DNA from: Hyphomonadaceae bacterium
GTDB taxonomy: Bacteria; Pseudomonadota; Alphaproteobacteria; Caulobacterales; Hyphomonadaceae
Assembly (NCBI GenBank): GCA_022844345.1
Contig: JALHLU010000005.1
Coordinates: 196,072-260,071 of the forward strand
Direction: 5' to 3'
DNA length: 64,000 nt
Position 1 is the stretch's first letter. Each line of letters starts with the position of its first letter. The position numbers and the translations under genes were made by a program. Below are positions 62,801 to 64,000 of the stretch, in pieces. Below the pieces are notes generated by a model, which saw only the letters and a program-made list of their open reading frames with translations, did not search any database and had not been told where the DNA came from.

Positions 62801-64000
62801 CCTGCAGGCGGCGTTCGACCACCGCCACATCTTCCTCGACCCCAACCCGGCCGATCTCGAAGCAACCTGGAACGAGCGCAAGCGGATGTTCGACCTGCCG
62901 CGCTCGTCGTGGGCGGACTATGACAGCAAACTTATCTCTAGGGGCGGCGGCGTGTTCGAACGCTCCGCCAAATCAATCCCGCTTTCGCCCGAGATCAAGG
63001 CCCTGACCGGCCTTGCCGACGACGCGGTGACGCCTGACGCCTTGATCAAGGCGCTGCTGGGGGCGGAGATTGACCTGCTGTGGTTTGGCGGCATCGGCGC
63101 CTACATCAAGGCCTCGACCCAGAGCCATGCCGATGTCGGCGACAAGACCAATGACATCCTGCGCGTCGATGCAAAGGACGTCCGCGCCAAGGTGATCGCG
63201 GAAGGCGCAAATCTCGGCGTGACACAGGCCGGCCGCATCGAGTTCGCGCGGCTTAGTAGTGGAGGACGGGGCGGTCGCATCAACACCGACGCCATCGACA
63301 ATTCGGCGGGCGTCGATAGCTCCGACCACGAGGTCAACATCAAGATCCTGACCGCCGAGGCCATCAACCAGGGCGCACTCAAGACAGCCGATCGCAATGC
63401 GCTGCTCGCCGTGATGACGGACGAAGTCGGCCACCTGGTGCTGGCGAACAACTACGACCAGACCGGGGCGCTCAGCGTGATGCAGGCGACGGCTGCAGCC
63501 GACCTCGACAGCCACGAGGCGCTGATCGACGCTCTGGAGGCGCAGGGCAAGCTTGATCGCACTGTCGAAGGCCTGCCATCGACGGAAGCTTTCCGGCGTC
63601 TGCGCGAGGCGGGCCAGGGCCTGACCCGGCCCGAAATGGCCGTTCTCATGGCTTACGCCAAGATCGACCTGTTCACCTCGATCGTGGGCTCCTCCGCGCC
63701 GGACGATCCGGCGTTCGAAAAGCTGCTGACGGGCTACTTCCCGCACGAACTGGAAAAATATGGCGAAGCGCGCAAGCGCCATCGCCTGCGCCGCGAGATC
63801 ATCGCGACGATCCTGTCGAACCGGATCGTCAACATGACGGGAGCCAGCTTCGCCATCCAGAAGCGCGACGCCGAAAGCCTGGATGCCGGAAAGATTTCCC
63901 AGGCGTTCGAGGCAGTATTCGCAGCTTTCCATCTCGATGAACTGGTCGAACGGATCAACAGCCTGGATGGCCAGATTCCAGCGGCTGCGCAGACACTCAT
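59847..64000 (+). CDS. NAD-specific glutamate dehydrogenase, large (180-kDa type), 3' end cut by window edge
   Basis: Oxidises glutamate to 2-oxoglutarate and ammonia. The frame is continuous for ~1384 residues to the window end; family proteins are about 1600. Recognised parts are [19 protein letters not shown] at the start, an ACT-like region and the catalytic domain ([114 protein letters not shown]). The start is unusual: the first in-frame ATG/GTG/TTG is GTG 60069. CTG 59847, 8 bases after CGGAG, fits the expected N-terminus. Alternatively an ATG at 59806 in another frame joins it through a one-base indel. Confidence 0.88.
   Translation, partial: [1384 protein letters not shown]

Overview
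The window is a high-GC chromosomal segment from an alphaproteobacterium, most likely in or near the Hyphomonadaceae/Caulobacterales. The evidence is gene content: a DUF1013 cell-cycle factor (TrcR) beside a DUF1192 gene, a quinone oxidoreductase and a DUF1465 gene; a mutM-trmB pair divergent from ubiE-ubiB; two DUF465 proteins; a very large NAD-type glutamate dehydrogenase; and two TonB-dependent receptors. The genus is inference. No rRNA, tRNA, CRISPR array, insertion sequence or integrase was found.

Layout. 1-7.6 kb: RibD-like reductase (cut by the window edge), fructose-bisphosphate aldolase, thiamine-phosphate synthase, two convergent inositol-monophosphatase-family enzymes, lspA, a YCII protein, an exporter-type ABC protein and rpmE with a terminator. 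7.6-16.8 kb: a YoaK-like membrane protein, a TIR-like/TPR membrane protein, the DUF1465/DUF1192/quinone oxidoreductase/trcR block, chromate transporter, a peroxiredoxin-like/2OG-oxygenase gene split by an in-frame stop, and two DUF465 proteins. 17-30.4 kb: TonB receptor, a three-gene envelope cluster with a TPR lipoprotein, a PQQ dehydrogenase-cytochrome c lipoprotein with a secreted partner, a prolyl-oligopeptidase lipoprotein, a small cytochrome c and dapF. 30.4-32.3 kb: an AT-richer three-gene island (TIR protein, mini zinc ribbon, unknown protein), the best candidate for an undescribed, possibly anti-phage, system. 32.4-41.6 kb: ACT protein, secreted and VWA proteins, a doubly broken DUF3574 lipoprotein gene, typA, yjdM, ppa, a hybrid histidine kinase and a frameshifted response-regulator remnant. 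41.8-50.8 kb: argG, TraB/GumN protein, a piuC plus siderophore-receptor iron locus, a small transmembrane ORF followed by an RNA with repeated CCUCCCCA hairpins, a TetR regulator, gpsA, a YciI protein and a secreted methyltransferase-like protein. 50.8-64 kb: a REP-like pair, trmB, mutM, ubiE, ubiB, a histone-H1-like protein, a secreted low-complexity protein, a divergent SRAP protein, a HerA-like ATPase, an AI-2E-type transporter and the first 4.15 kb of NAD-glutamate dehydrogenase.

Most genes are housekeeping or envelope functions in short operons. The accessory signals are the TIR island, the anti-Shine-Dalgarno hairpin RNA, the three decayed or split genes, and several noncanonical starts or active sites. 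Positions come from reading the sequence by eye. Families were recognised from motifs, not from searches.
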